From assembly GCA_030430075.1 (NCBI GenBank), contig JAUIGN010000008.1:186001-250000 (forward strand): 64,000 bases of DNA. Reading direction: 5' to 3'. This document shows positions 8,888-17,446 of the stretch, one piece after another. Position 1 is the stretch's first letter. The number at the start of each line of letters is the position of its first letter. The notes beneath the pieces are model-generated. The model had not been told where the DNA came from, ran no database searches, and saw nothing but the letters and a program-made list of their open reading frames with translations. The position numbers and the translations under genes are program-made. Source of the DNA: a bacterium (GTDB taxonomy: Bacteria > Planctomycetota > Planctomycetia > Pirellulales > Pirellulaceae).

Positions 8888-10900
8888 CTACCCGCCGTCG
8901 TGATTGGATGCCGTGTCTTTCCTGATCGCCTGCGGCGATCCTTCGCCGGTCAGGTTCGCCTGTTCTGCGGACGCGTTCTCCAGGGACGAGTTCTCCAGAT
9001 ACGTGTAGCCGTTGAGTCCTTCTTCGTAGAATTTCACGAACCGGCCCGCTTCCGCTTCGCCCAGCAGACCGCCGTGGACGGCCTTCTCGACCGCCGCCTG
9101 CAGCCGATGGATCAGGTCCCGTCCGTCGTACTGGGCGTACTGCAGGACCTCATGGACCGTTTGGCCCTTGACGATGTTTTCCAGCACGATCTCACCCGTT
9201 TCCAGCAGATCGACGTGGACGGTGTTCGTGTCACCGAAGAGGTTGTGCAGGTCCCCCAGGATCTCCTGGTAGGCACCGACCAGAAACGTGCCGACATAGT
9301 AGGCGGAATCATCCAGCTTGTGGAGCGGCAGGGTCGGCTTGACGTCGCGGAGGTCGATGAATTGGTCGATCTTGCCGTCGCTGTCGCAGGTGACGTCGCC
9401 CAGCACGCTGTGAACCGTAGGGCGTTCGTCCAGCCGCTGAATTGGCATCACGGGAAACAACTGTTTGATGGCCCAACTGTCGGGAATCGACTGGAACAAC
9501 GAGAAGTTGCAGAAATAGGTTGACGCCAGCAACCGGTCCAGGCCCCGCAGCTCTTCGGGAACGTGCTCGTCCGCGCCGTGGACGAACTGTTGGATACGAT
9601 CGCAAATGGCGAAGAACAGGTTCTCTGCGAGACTCCGTTGTTCCAGCGGCAGGTAACCCGACGTGAACAGGTTCAATGCCATCTCGAAGGCCTGCTGGGC
9701 GTCGTGAAAACTCTCGAGGATATTGCGGGAATTGACGAGAGCATAAGTTTCCCAAAGCGTATGCAGCGGTTGTTCCGCATGTTCCGGGAGCGCCGAGGGC
9801 ACATCGGCGTGGCGATCGGGTGCCGAACTGCCGACGACGCCGCTGACCAGCACGCTGTGATAGGCGGCGATCGCCCGGCCGCTCTCCGAGATGATTCGGG
9901 GGTGCGGCACGCCGGCGTCGTCGCAGACCGTTTGCAGATGGTAAACGACGTCGTTCGCGTACTCCTGCATCGAGTAATTAACGCTCGATTCATAGCTGGT
10001 TTGCGAGCCGTCGTAGTCCACGCCCAGTCCGCCACCGACGTCGATCAGCTCTAGCCCGGCGTTGCGTTTGACCAGGTCCGCATAGATCCGCGCCGCTTCG
10101 ATCAGTGCGGACTTGATGTGCCGAATGTTGGTGATCTGGCTCCCCAGATGAAAGTGGATGAGCTTGAAGCAGTCGAGCATCTCATGTCGCTGCAACAGGT
10201 CGAATGCTTTCATCATCTCCGTCACGGTCAAGCCGAACTTCGAGCGATAGCCGCCGGACTGCTGCCATCGTCCGGCCCCGGCGGCGGCCAGCTTGACGCG
10301 CATCCCGATCTGCGGGCGCACACCGACGCGGTCGGCATGGTCGAGGATCATGGGCAGCTCCGTCAGCTTCTCGACGACCGGAAAGACATTCCGGCCGACT
10401 CGCTGAGCGAGCATCGCCATCTCGATGAATTCGGCGTCCTTGAACCCGTTGCAGATGATCGGAACGTCGTCTTCGGTCAAGGCGACGACCGCCAGCAGTT
10501 CCGGTTTGCTGCCCGCCTCGAGCCCAAACCCGTGCGGGCGACCGTAGTGTAGAATCTTCTCGACGACCTGGCGCTGCGGATTCACTTTGATGGGAAAGAC
10601 GCACCGGTAGTCGGCCTGGTAATGATGGTCTTGCATGGCCTTGGCGAAGGCCGCGTGAAGCTGGTGAACTCGATCTTCTAGTATGCCGTTGAAGCGCAGG
10701 AGGATCGGCGCGTCGAGGCCCCGCAAACCCAGCCGGTCGATCAACTCCTTCATGTCAATCGAACGGTCCGGATCGCGGCTCGGGTGGACCAGTAGATGAC
10801 CGTTCTCGCCGACGGAAAAATAGCCGCTGCCCCAACGGGCGATCCCGTAAAGCTCGCTGGTGTCGACGTGGGTCCAACGATCAATGGCTTCTCTTAGCAT
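8888..10900 (-). CDS. speA: biosynthetic arginine decarboxylase
   Basis: PLP enzyme that decarboxylates arginine to agmatine for polyamine synthesis. At 670 residues it has the full length of the SpeA type. The PLP-binding lysine is in FPIKVNPQ (K105), followed by GFGLEAGSKPELLAVVAL, IHFHLGSQ, and the glycine-rich LIDVGGGLGVDYDGS. The catalytic-cysteine-containing C-terminal region reads as a normal SpeA end. A GAGG sequence sits 4 bases before the ATG. It is the first gene of a packed minus-strand group continuing into the TerB-like gene, upp and the transporter. No agmatine-processing gene is present here. Confidence 0.96.
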   Translation of the reverse strand: MLREAIDRWTHVDTSELYGIARWGSGYFSVGENGHLLVHPSRDPDRSIDMKELIDRLGLRGLDAPILLRFNGILEDRVHQLHAAFAKAMQDHHYQADYRCVFPIKVNPQRQVVEKILHYGRPHGFGLEAGSKPELLAVVALTEDDVPIICNGFKDAEFIEMAMLAQRVGRNVFPVVEKLTELPMILDHADRVGVRPQIGMRVKLAAAGAGRWQQSGGYRSKFGLTVTEMMKAFDLLQRHEMLDCFKLIHFHLGSQITNIRHIKSALIEAARIYADLVKRNAGLELIDVGGGLGVDYDGSQTSYESSVNYSMQEYANDVVYHLQTVCDDAGVPHPRIISESGRAIAAYHSVLVSGVVGSSAPDRHADVPSALPEHAEQPLHTLWETYALVNSRNILESFHDAQQAFEMALNLFTSGYLPLEQRSLAENLFFAICDRIQQFVHGADEHVPEELRGLDRLLASTYFCNFSLFQSIPDSWAIKQLFPVMPIQRLDERPTVHSVLGDVTCDSDGKIDQFIDLRDVKPTLPLHKLDDSAYYVGTFLVGAYQEILGDLHNLFGDTNTVHVDLLETGEIVLENIVKGQTVHEVLQYAQYDGRDLIHRLQAAVEKAVHGGLLGEAEAGRFVKFYEEGLNGYTYLENSSLENASAEQANLTGEGSPQAIRKDTASNHDGG

Positions 10901-11294
10901 ACAGCCTCTTTCACATCGGGGTCGGTTCGGTCCGGTGCGCGTTCCCCAGGAATGTCTTCATCATGAATGACGCCTGTCGGAGCCGTCGCGCTTACGTCAA
11001 TTCGTAGGCCATGCGGTGCATGACTTCATGCGGGCTGGCATGAGGCAGGAACCTGCCGTCAACGACTTCCCGCGTCTCCGTACCGCTGAGTTGATGGAGG
11101 TTGTGCGTGGCTCGTTCCTCTGCATGTGAGCCATGCCGTCCGGCCCGCCATCCTACTCGATTCCCCAGGTCGCCAACATGGGCGACATCCCGCACCGGCG
11201 GGACCGTCGACGCCATGTGCGCTCGCCAACCGCCCCGGTACACTAAGGCGGCGGCAATGGTGCCGAGCCTTTCATCCGCGGACGCGCCGAGCAC
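10901..11294. other. non-coding spacer
   Basis: 394 bp between the divergent starts of speA and an unknown gene. It must hold both promoters, but no convincing -35/-10 pair was found. A short palindrome, GGCAGG-AA-CCTGCC, lies at 11044-11057. ORFs in this stretch on the minus strand look like shadows. Confidence 0.4.
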
Positions 11295-12338
11295 ATGAAA
11301 CTGAATTGGCAGACCAACGAGATTGCCGCGATCTTTCACGTGGCGGCTACCTGGGCAGACGGGCAGCCGATTGCCGACGAACGGCTGGCCGCTGCGGTGG
11401 CGCAACCGGCGCAAGAGATCCAACGGGTTTTCGCCACCGCCGGCGTTCCCCTTGCGGCAGGCTGGAATCGGCTTTGTCGCGCGGCTTGCCTGCACAGCGA
11501 ACCGGCCCGCTTGGTGCGGACGGCGCTACCGGGCCCACCGCACCACGCGGGTCCACCGCACCACGCAGGTCCAACGCACCACGCGGGCGACCAAGACCTG
11601 CCGGCGACCGGGGCGCCGCCGGACGGAGATCGCGATATGCGGCGCGAAATCATTCCCTGGGCGGAGGCGTTGACCGCCAGCGTCCGGGCTGCGCGGCCGG
11701 ACCTCTCCGGCGAACTGGGGCACCGCAGCCGGCCGTTACGTGAACAATGGGATGCGCGTGGTCCCGGGCTCCTGCATCAGTTGCGAAAGCAGACAGACGC
11801 GCCGTGGCAGCGGGCCGCTGCCGACCTCTTTCTGCTGATTCCCACGCTCGGTGGATACGGCACGATCGACCAGACGCAGGGAACCGTCCGCATGGAGGCC
11901 CTGTTGGCGAATGCTGTTCCAGGGCTGCCCGAGGTTGTGCGACTCGCCTGGCTGGTGGTTCGCCTGGCCTGGCACTCGCCAACAGGGGCCGGCCCGATCT
12001 TCGCCGATGGTGGAGCCGAGCGCCGCGCCGCGATTCCCGGTGACGATCCGGACCTGATCCGCGAGCCCGATCGGCTTGACGAGCAAGTCGTGACGTTGGC
12101 GGCCATCCCTGCCACGCTGGCAGCGGCCGAGGCAGTTGAATTGGTCACTTTCAATCAAGAGACCGTGCGGCAGGCAGTCACCGCGTGGCTCGGGTGGGGC
12201 GCGGGACCCGCCTGGCAACACCGCGCTCCGTTGGCCCAATTGGCCTGGCAATGGTGGTCTGCGCGCGAGCCGAATTCGCTCTGGGCAGCCCAGTTGACGT
12301 CCCTGCGCCGGCAATTGGCTGTCGTGACCGGCGCCTGA
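11295..12338 (+). CDS. hypothetical protein with HHAG repeats
   Basis: I do not recognise this 347-residue protein. It is Ala/Trp/Leu-rich, with no signal peptide and no clear membrane span. Near residues 80-98 it carries three 6-residue repeats of the type GPPHHA, encoded by an 18-bp tandem repeat at 11534-11587. The C-terminal half contains regular helical stretches (PEVVRLAWLVVRLAWH; AWLGWGAGPAWQHRAPLAQLAWQWW). No strong ribosome binding site precedes the ATG, so the start is uncertain. Coding potential is supported by length and by consistent GC-rich third positions. It is probably a lineage-restricted planctomycete protein. Confidence 0.6.
   Translation: MKLNWQTNEIAAIFHVAATWADGQPIADERLAAAVAQPAQEIQRVFATAGVPLAAGWNRLCRAACLHSEPARLVRTALPGPPHHAGPPHHAGPTHHAGDQDLPATGAPPDGDRDMRREIIPWAEALTASVRAARPDLSGELGHRSRPLREQWDARGPGLLHQLRKQTDAPWQRAAADLFLLIPTLGGYGTIDQTQGTVRMEALLANAVPGLPEVVRLAWLVVRLAWHSPTGAGPIFADGGAERRAAIPGDDPDLIREPDRLDEQVVTLAAIPATLAAAEAVELVTFNQETVRQAVTAWLGWGAGPAWQHRAPLAQLAWQWWSAREPNSLWAAQLTSLRRQLAVVTGA
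11534..11587 (+). repeat. 3 x 18-bp tandem repeat inside a gene
   Basis: Three near-identical 18-bp units (CCACCGCACCACGCGGG with small changes) start at 11534, 11552 and 11570. They keep the reading frame and encode the repeated Pro-His-His-Ala-Gly segment of the hypothetical protein at 11295-12338. Confidence 0.8.
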
Positions 12339-12760
12339 TCGCTCGGACGATTCACGAGTCGCCGGGCGTTTGCCCCGGTGCTGTGGATCGTCAAGCAAGC
12401 CGGACGCGAACGGGTCCCGGCTGAGACCGGTGGTCGCTTCGGTAGATTCGCCGCAACTGACTGCGGCAAGGCGACTTGCACGGAATCGTCGCGTGTTCAA
12501 CGCATCCTCCGGGCTGACTTGCCGCTCGGGGCCCAGGCGTTCGTTTTGCGACCTGGCCCCTGCGTCTCGCGATGGCCGACGGACGAATGGCGCAGGTTCG
12601 CCCCTTGCTGGTTCGAGGCCCGGCGATGCTCGCAGGTCGAAAAAAACTCGCTCTTGTGAGATACCGGGCTGGTCCAGTACCATTCGCCGCCCGGGCACGG
12701 CGACCGACTCCGCGCCGGCCCACTCAGTCAGTGACGAAATCTGCGGAAAGGAATTCGCAA
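12339..12760. other. non-coding spacer before lpxD
   Basis: 422 bp between the unknown gene and lpxD. It starts with a repeat copy (12347-12380). Several ORFs cross it, but none has a recognisable product or a ribosome binding site. The AAAGGA binding site of lpxD lies at 12747-12752. No clear promoter was identified. Confidence 0.4.
12347..12380 (+). repeat. interspersed repeat copy, degenerate
   Basis: Begins 9 bp after the stop of the preceding gene. It aligns along its length with the unit at 20401-20436: GATTCA, then a short variable part, then GGGCGTTTGCCCCGG against GGGCGTTAGCCCCGG. About three quarters of positions agree by eye. Confidence 0.6.
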
Positions 12761-13804
12761 ATGAAGTTTACGCTCGGTGATCTTGCCAAACTCGTCGACG
12801 GACAACTGGAAGGCCCAGGAGAGATCTCGATCGAGGGGGCCACGATTATCCGCGATGCGGGGCCCGGCGACATCACCCTGGCGGACAATCCGAAACTGGC
12901 GGAATCCTTGGCGTCGAGCGAGGCGTCCGCTGTACTGGTCCCCGCCGGGTTTCGCCCTGCAGGGATTCCCAGCCTGACGGTCGAGGACGTGCATGCGTCG
13001 TTTGCGAAGATCATTTCCGCCTTGCGGCCGCATCGATCGGTCAAGGCGGTCGGGGTGAGTGCGGCCGCCCACGTCAGCCGGTCCGCTGAACTGGGAGCGA
13101 ACGTGGTGGTGCATCCGGGGGCCGTGATCGGCGACGGCGTACGGATCGGCACCGGGTGCGAGATCCATTCCGGCGTCCAGGTGATGGCTGGATGCACGCT
13201 GGGGGCCGGCGTCACGCTGTTTCCGAAGGTGGTCCTGTATGAGCACACGGTGGTGGGCGACCGGGTCTTGATTCACGCCGGCGCCGTCCTCGGTGCCTAT
13301 GGCTTCGGCTACGAGATGCAAGAAGGAAAGCACCAGGTTTGCGCCCAATTGGGGCACGTCGTCATCGAGGATGATGTGGAGATCGGGGCGAACACCACCA
13401 TCGATCGCGGCACCTACGGCGCGACCACCATCGGCCAGGGGACGAAGATCGACAATCAGGTCATGATCGGCCACAACTGCCGCATCGGACGCCACAACCT
13501 GCTCTGCTCGCAGGTCGGGATCGCGGGAAGCTGCACCACCGGCGACTACGTGGTGATGGGCGGCCAGGTCGGATTGCGTGATCATATCGACATCGGGCAC
13601 CGCGTCTTGATCGGCGCCAAGTCGGGTGTCATGCGGAGCATTCCGGACGGCGAGGTGCACTTGGGGATGCCGGCTACGCCGGAACGCGAGCAGATGGTCA
13701 AGCAAGCTGCCTGGGCCAAGCTGCCTGAGATGCGGCGGCAATTCAAGATTCTGCAACGCCAGGTCCAGGAACTCGGAGAGCAACTTGCCCGCGACGCCGC
13801 CTAG
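12761..13804 (+). CDS. lpxD: UDP-3-O-acylglucosamine N-acyltransferase
   Basis: Third acylation step of lipid A synthesis. The start at 12761 has a good ribosome binding site (GGAAAGGA) and gives MKFTLGDLAKLVDGQLEG, the typical LpxD N-terminal uridine-binding domain; an upstream extension in frame looks non-coding. Of 347 residues, about 105-315 form a left-handed beta helix of hexapeptide repeats. The catalytic His region is in VMIGHNCRIGRHNLLCSQ, and a C-terminal helical extension follows. It overlaps the next gene, lpxI, by about 20 bp. Its presence indicates that this organism makes a lipid A-type outer membrane. Confidence 0.96.
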   Translation: MKFTLGDLAKLVDGQLEGPGEISIEGATIIRDAGPGDITLADNPKLAESLASSEASAVLVPAGFRPAGIPSLTVEDVHASFAKIISALRPHRSVKAVGVSAAAHVSRSAELGANVVVHPGAVIGDGVRIGTGCEIHSGVQVMAGCTLGAGVTLFPKVVLYEHTVVGDRVLIHAGAVLGAYGFGYEMQEGKHQVCAQLGHVVIEDDVEIGANTTIDRGTYGATTIGQGTKIDNQVMIGHNCRIGRHNLLCSQVGIAGSCTTGDYVVMGGQVGLRDHIDIGHRVLIGAKSGVMRSIPDGEVHLGMPATPEREQMVKQAAWAKLPEMRRQFKILQRQVQELGEQLARDAA

Positions 13805-14708
13805 CCCCGCTCGAAACGTTTCCTCCCCAGGCCACGATGCGACCGCCTTCGGCTTGATGGCCGGTTGGGGGCGCTACCCGATCGTGATCGCGCAGGCGCT
13901 GCAGGCCCGGGGGATCCCGGTCGTCTGCATCGGCGTCAAGGACCACGCCGACCCGCAACTGCGCAACTACTGCGACCACTACGTCGAGCTGGGCATGGGC
14001 AAGCTGGGCGCGGCCAGTCGATACTTTCGTCGCCATGGCGTGAAGACGGCGACGATGGCGGGGAAGATCCACAAGATCGTGCTGTTTCAGCGCGATTTCC
14101 TGCTCAAGCATCTACCGGACTGGAAGGCCGTTTGCACGTTCTTCCCACACTTCGCCAGCAAGTCGAAGGACCGTAAAGATGACACGTTGTTGACCGCCTT
14201 GGCTGACTTTTTCGATCGCGAAGGCGTTCACTTTACTCCCGCCACTGACTTTCTGCCGGAGCTGCTCGTGAAGACAGGTGTGCTCAGTCGACGCAAACCG
14301 TCCGCTTCAGAACTCAAGGATATCCGTTTCGGCTGGGACCTGGCCAAGGAGATGGGCCGGCTGGACGTGGGGCAAACCGTGGCCGTGAAGGGTCGCGCCG
14401 TGTTGGCCGTCGAAGCGGTGGAAGGGACCGATCTCTGCATTCGCCGGGCAGGCGAGCTGTGTGCCAGCGGTGGATTCTCCGTTGTCAAAGTCGCCAAGCC
14501 GCAGCAGGACATGCGGTTCGATGTGCCGACGATCGGGATCGGCACGCTGGAGTCCATCGTGGCCGCCGGGGCCCGCGTGTTGGCGATCGAGTCGGACAAG
14601 ACGATCATCGTCGATCAGCCGGACGTCGTCGAGTTCGCCGACCGGCACGGACTGACGATTGTCGCCCTGGAAGACGAAGCGGTCGCCGCTCAACAGGATG
14701 CGGCCTGA
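13785..14708 (+). CDS. lpxI: UDP-2,3-diacylglucosamine pyrophosphatase LpxI
   Basis: Hydrolyses UDP-2,3-diacylglucosamine in lipid A synthesis, replacing LpxH. LpxI (DUF1009) hallmarks are an N-terminal FGLMAGWGRYPIVIAQAL, KIHKIVLF, KSKDRKDDTLL, a central DLAKEMGRLDVGQTVAVK, and the C-terminal MRFDVPTIGIGTLE. I propose the TTG at 13785, 4 bases after GGAGAG. The first in-frame ATG (13857) would cut into the glycine-rich N-terminal motif, and the longer upstream reading is shadow of lpxD. This gives 307 residues and an overlap of 20 bp with lpxD. The two genes catalyse non-adjacent steps of one pathway. Confidence 0.9.
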   Translation: MPATPPSPARNVSSPGHDATAFGLMAGWGRYPIVIAQALQARGIPVVCIGVKDHADPQLRNYCDHYVELGMGKLGAASRYFRRHGVKTATMAGKIHKIVLFQRDFLLKHLPDWKAVCTFFPHFASKSKDRKDDTLLTALADFFDREGVHFTPATDFLPELLVKTGVLSRRKPSASELKDIRFGWDLAKEMGRLDVGQTVAVKGRAVLAVEAVEGTDLCIRRAGELCASGGFSVVKVAKPQQDMRFDVPTIGIGTLESIVAAGARVLAIESDKTIIVDQPDVVEFADRHGLTIVALEDEAVAAQQDAA

Positions 14709-14741
14709 GCGGAAGCCGGTACCTGCTCGATTTGTCCTTCC

Positions 14742-15461
14742 TCAAACGATCGGCGAAAGCAGGGCTTTCATTTCACGAACGGCCCGGTCCATCCCGACCA
14801 TCACGGCCCGGGCGACGATGCTGTGTCCGATGTTCAGCTCGTCCATCTCCGCGATCGCTGCCACGGGTCCGACGTTCTGATAGTTCAACCCATGGCCGGC
14901 GTTGAGGATCAGGCCCCGTTGGCGGGCCAGTCTGCCGGCTTCGATCAACCGGGCCAGTTCGGCGGCCTGCCGGCTTCCGGTCGCCAGGGCATAGCAACCC
15001 GTGTGCAGCTCGATGGCCTCCGCCTGGCTGGCGGCTGCCGCTTCGACCTGCTCGGCGACGGGATCAATGAACAAGCTGACGACGATCCCCGCGGCACGCA
15101 ATTGCGAAACGGCATCATGAACCTGTTGCCGGTTTGCGACCACGTCGAGCCCGCCTTCGGTTGTCACTTCTTCGCGACGTTCCGGCACGAGCGTCGCCTG
15201 GTCCGGCTTGAGCCGGCAGGCGATCTCCAGCACTCCGGCCTCACAGGCGAGCTCAAGATTTAACTTGACGTGCACGGTCTCTCGCAGCAGGCGAACGTCA
15301 CGCTCCTGGATGTGCCGCCGATCCTCGCGGAGGTGAACGGTAATGCCGTCCGCACCCGCCAGCTCCGCCAGCGTGGCCGCCCAGACCGGATCGGGCTCAT
15401 AGGTGTTCCGCGCCTGGCGAACCGTCGCCACGTGATCGATGTTGACACCTAGCCGAGCCAT
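14742..15461 (-). CDS. pdxJ: pyridoxine 5'-phosphate synthase
   Basis: Condenses 1-deoxyxylulose 5-phosphate with 3-amino-2-oxopropyl phosphate in the DXP-dependent vitamin B6 pathway. The ATG at 15461 gives [20 protein letters not shown], the canonical PdxJ start; 61 codons of open frame upstream look non-coding. Of 240 residues, seen are [35 protein letters not shown] and [15 protein letters not shown] near the C-terminus, all family-specific. It is convergent with lpxI (33-bp gap) and lies 118 bp after a GHMP-family gene on the same strand. No other pdx genes are in the window. Confidence 0.97.
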   Translation of the reverse strand: MARLGVNIDHVATVRQARNTYEPDPVWAATLAELAGADGITVHLREDRRHIQERDVRLLRETVHVKLNLELACEAGVLEIACRLKPDQATLVPERREEVTTEGGLDVVANRQQVHDAVSQLRAAGIVVSLFIDPVAEQVEAAAASQAEAIELHTGCYALATGSRQAAELARLIEAGRLARQRGLILNAGHGLNYQNVGPVAAIAEMDELNIGHSIVARAVMVGMDRAVREMKALLSPIV

Positions 15462-15579
15462 TTCAGAACATGCTTTCGGTTTGAGGTTGCGTTTGCCGTC
15501 AGGATCGAGCCCATTGCTTTGAGATCTTACACCCAGGCCAGCGTGGCGACCATGACCCGCTGACCGCCCCGCCGACGGC

Positions 15580-16548
15580 TCAGCCCGCCGCCGGATCGAC
15601 CTCGACGCGCGCTCCCCGATTATCCGGGCCGGCCACCCAGACATCCGTATCGGCCAGATCCCCGGACGCCGTGAGTTCGGCCACCAGGTCCGTGGCCGAT
15701 GGTTGATTGGGAACGATCACGTAGAGTGCCGGGCCCCAGGAACTCTGGCCGACGCCGATACCACCGCAGGCACGGATGCGGTCGACCAGGGAGGTCAGCC
15801 GGTCGCCGTTGTAGACACCGCCTTGCACGGAAGCGAAGGCCTCACCGGAACGACGCCCATACTCGTAAACCGCCGCACCAAAGGCATCGCACGCGTCCTG
15901 GGCGAGTGCCGGAAGCATTTGGTCCTCGACGATCCGCACGAGTTGACGCTGTTGTTCTGCGGGCACGGGAGGCAGGCGATCCATGGCCAACTGTTCGCCT
16001 TCGCCAGAAAGCCCAGCTTGTTCCCTGGGACAAATCACGACGAACCGCCAGCTGGCCGGAATCGGCATCCGCCGTTCCAGCGGGGAGATCGTCTGGTCTT
16101 GTGTCTTGCCTCGCTCCCAGATCAATCCGCCGCGAAAGAAACCGTAGGTGCCGACGGCCGACCGCAGTCCGCGACCGGCACAGCGGGCCGTGTCGACTTC
16201 CGAGAGCCGGCGGCCGAACAGGTGGTTCAGGCCTTGCACGACGGCCAGTCCAAGCTGTGTGCCGCTCCCCAGCCCGACATGCGACCGGGGGGCTTCCAGC
16301 ACCTCGATTCGGCATCCGGGCGGCTCTGCCAGGCCGTAATAGTCGGCCCACCGCTGGGCAAAGTGGGCGACCCGTTGGTGGACTGGGCCGTCATCGCCGG
16401 CCCGAATCGGCTGCGAAAAACGCACTCGGAGCCGCGGCAGGTCGATCATCACGCCCACGCCGCCAAACTGCCGCTCGCTAGCACCACCGAAGCCGAGCAA
16501 CCCAAAATGCAGGCGGCAGGGCGCGCATACGGTGACGGTAGGGGGCAT
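15580..16548 (-). CDS. beta-RFAP synthase-like GHMP protein
   Basis: Beta-ribofuranosylaminobenzene 5'-phosphate synthase makes the first dedicated intermediate of (tetrahydro)methanopterin from PRPP and p-hydroxy/aminobenzoate. The 322-residue protein begins [22 protein letters not shown], typical of these proteins. It has the GHMP-type [20 protein letters not shown], then [21 protein letters not shown] and a C-terminal [17 protein letters not shown]. The ATG at 16548 is chosen by homology, since an open frame extends about 200 codons upstream without sense. Planctomycetes are known to carry methanopterin-linked C1 genes; no others are visible nearby. Confidence 0.85.
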   Translation of the reverse strand: MPPTVTVCAPCRLHFGLLGFGGASERQFGGVGVMIDLPRLRVRFSQPIRAGDDGPVHQRVAHFAQRWADYYGLAEPPGCRIEVLEAPRSHVGLGSGTQLGLAVVQGLNHLFGRRLSEVDTARCAGRGLRSAVGTYGFFRGGLIWERGKTQDQTISPLERRMPIPASWRFVVICPREQAGLSGEGEQLAMDRLPPVPAEQQRQLVRIVEDQMLPALAQDACDAFGAAVYEYGRRSGEAFASVQGGVYNGDRLTSLVDRIRACGGIGVGQSSWGPALYVIVPNQPSATDLVAELTASGDLADTDVWVAGPDNRGARVEVDPAAG

Positions 16549-16782
16549 GGTGTCGTCTGGGGATCGTAAATTGCGAACAGACCAAGGGGGCCCGTAATTA
16601 TGGCGACCGTGCGTCGGTCCCACCAGGGAGGCCAATGTTGGGCGAAGCTGCCGACGGTGCCGACGGTGCCGATTGGAGGTACGTGTTTTCAAGCGGTGTG
16701 TGCGGGATTCGATCTTGACCGGGAGCGGCGATCTTGCCACGATCCTCGACCCTTTTGCCGGCCTGGTACAGCTTGGAATGCC

Positions 16783-17406
16783 ATGAACGCACACTCGCCT
16801 TTTCTCTTGTTGGCGGCGCTGCTCGCAGTCGCCGCCGCAGGCTGCCGTTCCCCCTACTATGCCGACCAGGGCGCCGCTGTGGGCGCGTTGACGGGCGCTC
16901 TGGCGGGCGCCGCAATTGGAGAGCATAACGACGAACCGCTGGCCGGCGCTGCGATCGGTACTGCCGTCGGAGCGCTGACCGGTGCAACCCTGGGAAGTGC
17001 CGTTGATGCCGATGTCGCACGCACGCAAGCGGAGATCGAGCGGCAAATGGGGCGTCGCATGATCGGCGCCGTGACGGTGCCCGATGTGATCTCGATGACC
17101 GAGGCCGGATTGAGCGATTCGGTGATCGCGGCCCACATTCGAGCCAACGGGGTTGCTCGACCGCCCACCGCGGAAGACCTCGTTGCACTCAGCCAGGCCG
17201 GCGTCACCGAACCGGCCATCCTGGCGATGCAGCAGGCGACTCCGGCCGCTGCACTGGCGTCACCGCCTCGCGCGGCACCCGTGATTGTCGAGGAACACCA
17301 CTACGGCCCTCCCGTCTACTATCCCGGTTACTATGGCCCGCCGCGGCGCTTCCGGCACCGGCACGCGCGGCAGGGCGTGCACTGGGGAATCTCGATCGGC
17401 CACTAA
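16783..17406 (+). CDS. glycine-zipper lipoprotein
   Basis: A 207-residue envelope protein. The ATG at 16783 gives a signal peptide with a lipobox ending LAVAAAGC (Cys20). Then come two glycine-zipper stretches, GAAVGALTGALAGAAIG and AGAAIGTAVGALTGATLG, which typically pack in or on membranes. The central part has two SHOCT-like or short helical repeats (DVISMTEAGLSDSVIAAHIRANG; EDLVALSQAGVTEPAILAMQ), and the C-terminus is Pro/Tyr/His-rich. The product is recognisable as a class (glycine-zipper 2TM-like lipoprotein), not as a defined function. It is convergent with the DMFase-like gene. Confidence 0.8.
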   Translation: MNAHSPFLLLAALLAVAAAGCRSPYYADQGAAVGALTGALAGAAIGEHNDEPLAGAAIGTAVGALTGATLGSAVDADVARTQAEIERQMGRRMIGAVTVPDVISMTEAGLSDSVIAAHIRANGVARPPTAEDLVALSQAGVTEPAILAMQQATPAAALASPPRAAPVIVEEHHYGPPVYYPGYYGPPRRFRHRHARQGVHWGISIGH

Positions 17407-17446
17407 CGCGGATGATTCATCATCCGGGGGCGGCGGCCGGTGCCCG
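17407..17446. other. short convergent spacer with near-palindrome
   Basis: GGATGATTCATCATCC at 17410-17425 is an imperfect palindrome between two convergent genes. Its GATTCATCATCC part resembles the flank of the interspersed repeat. It may be a decayed copy or a weak bidirectional terminator. Confidence 0.3.

Noticed and set aside
10992..11495. 167-residue minus-strand ORF upstream of speA
   Set aside because: No ribosome binding site, no family resemblance, and overlap with the start of the plus-strand gene.
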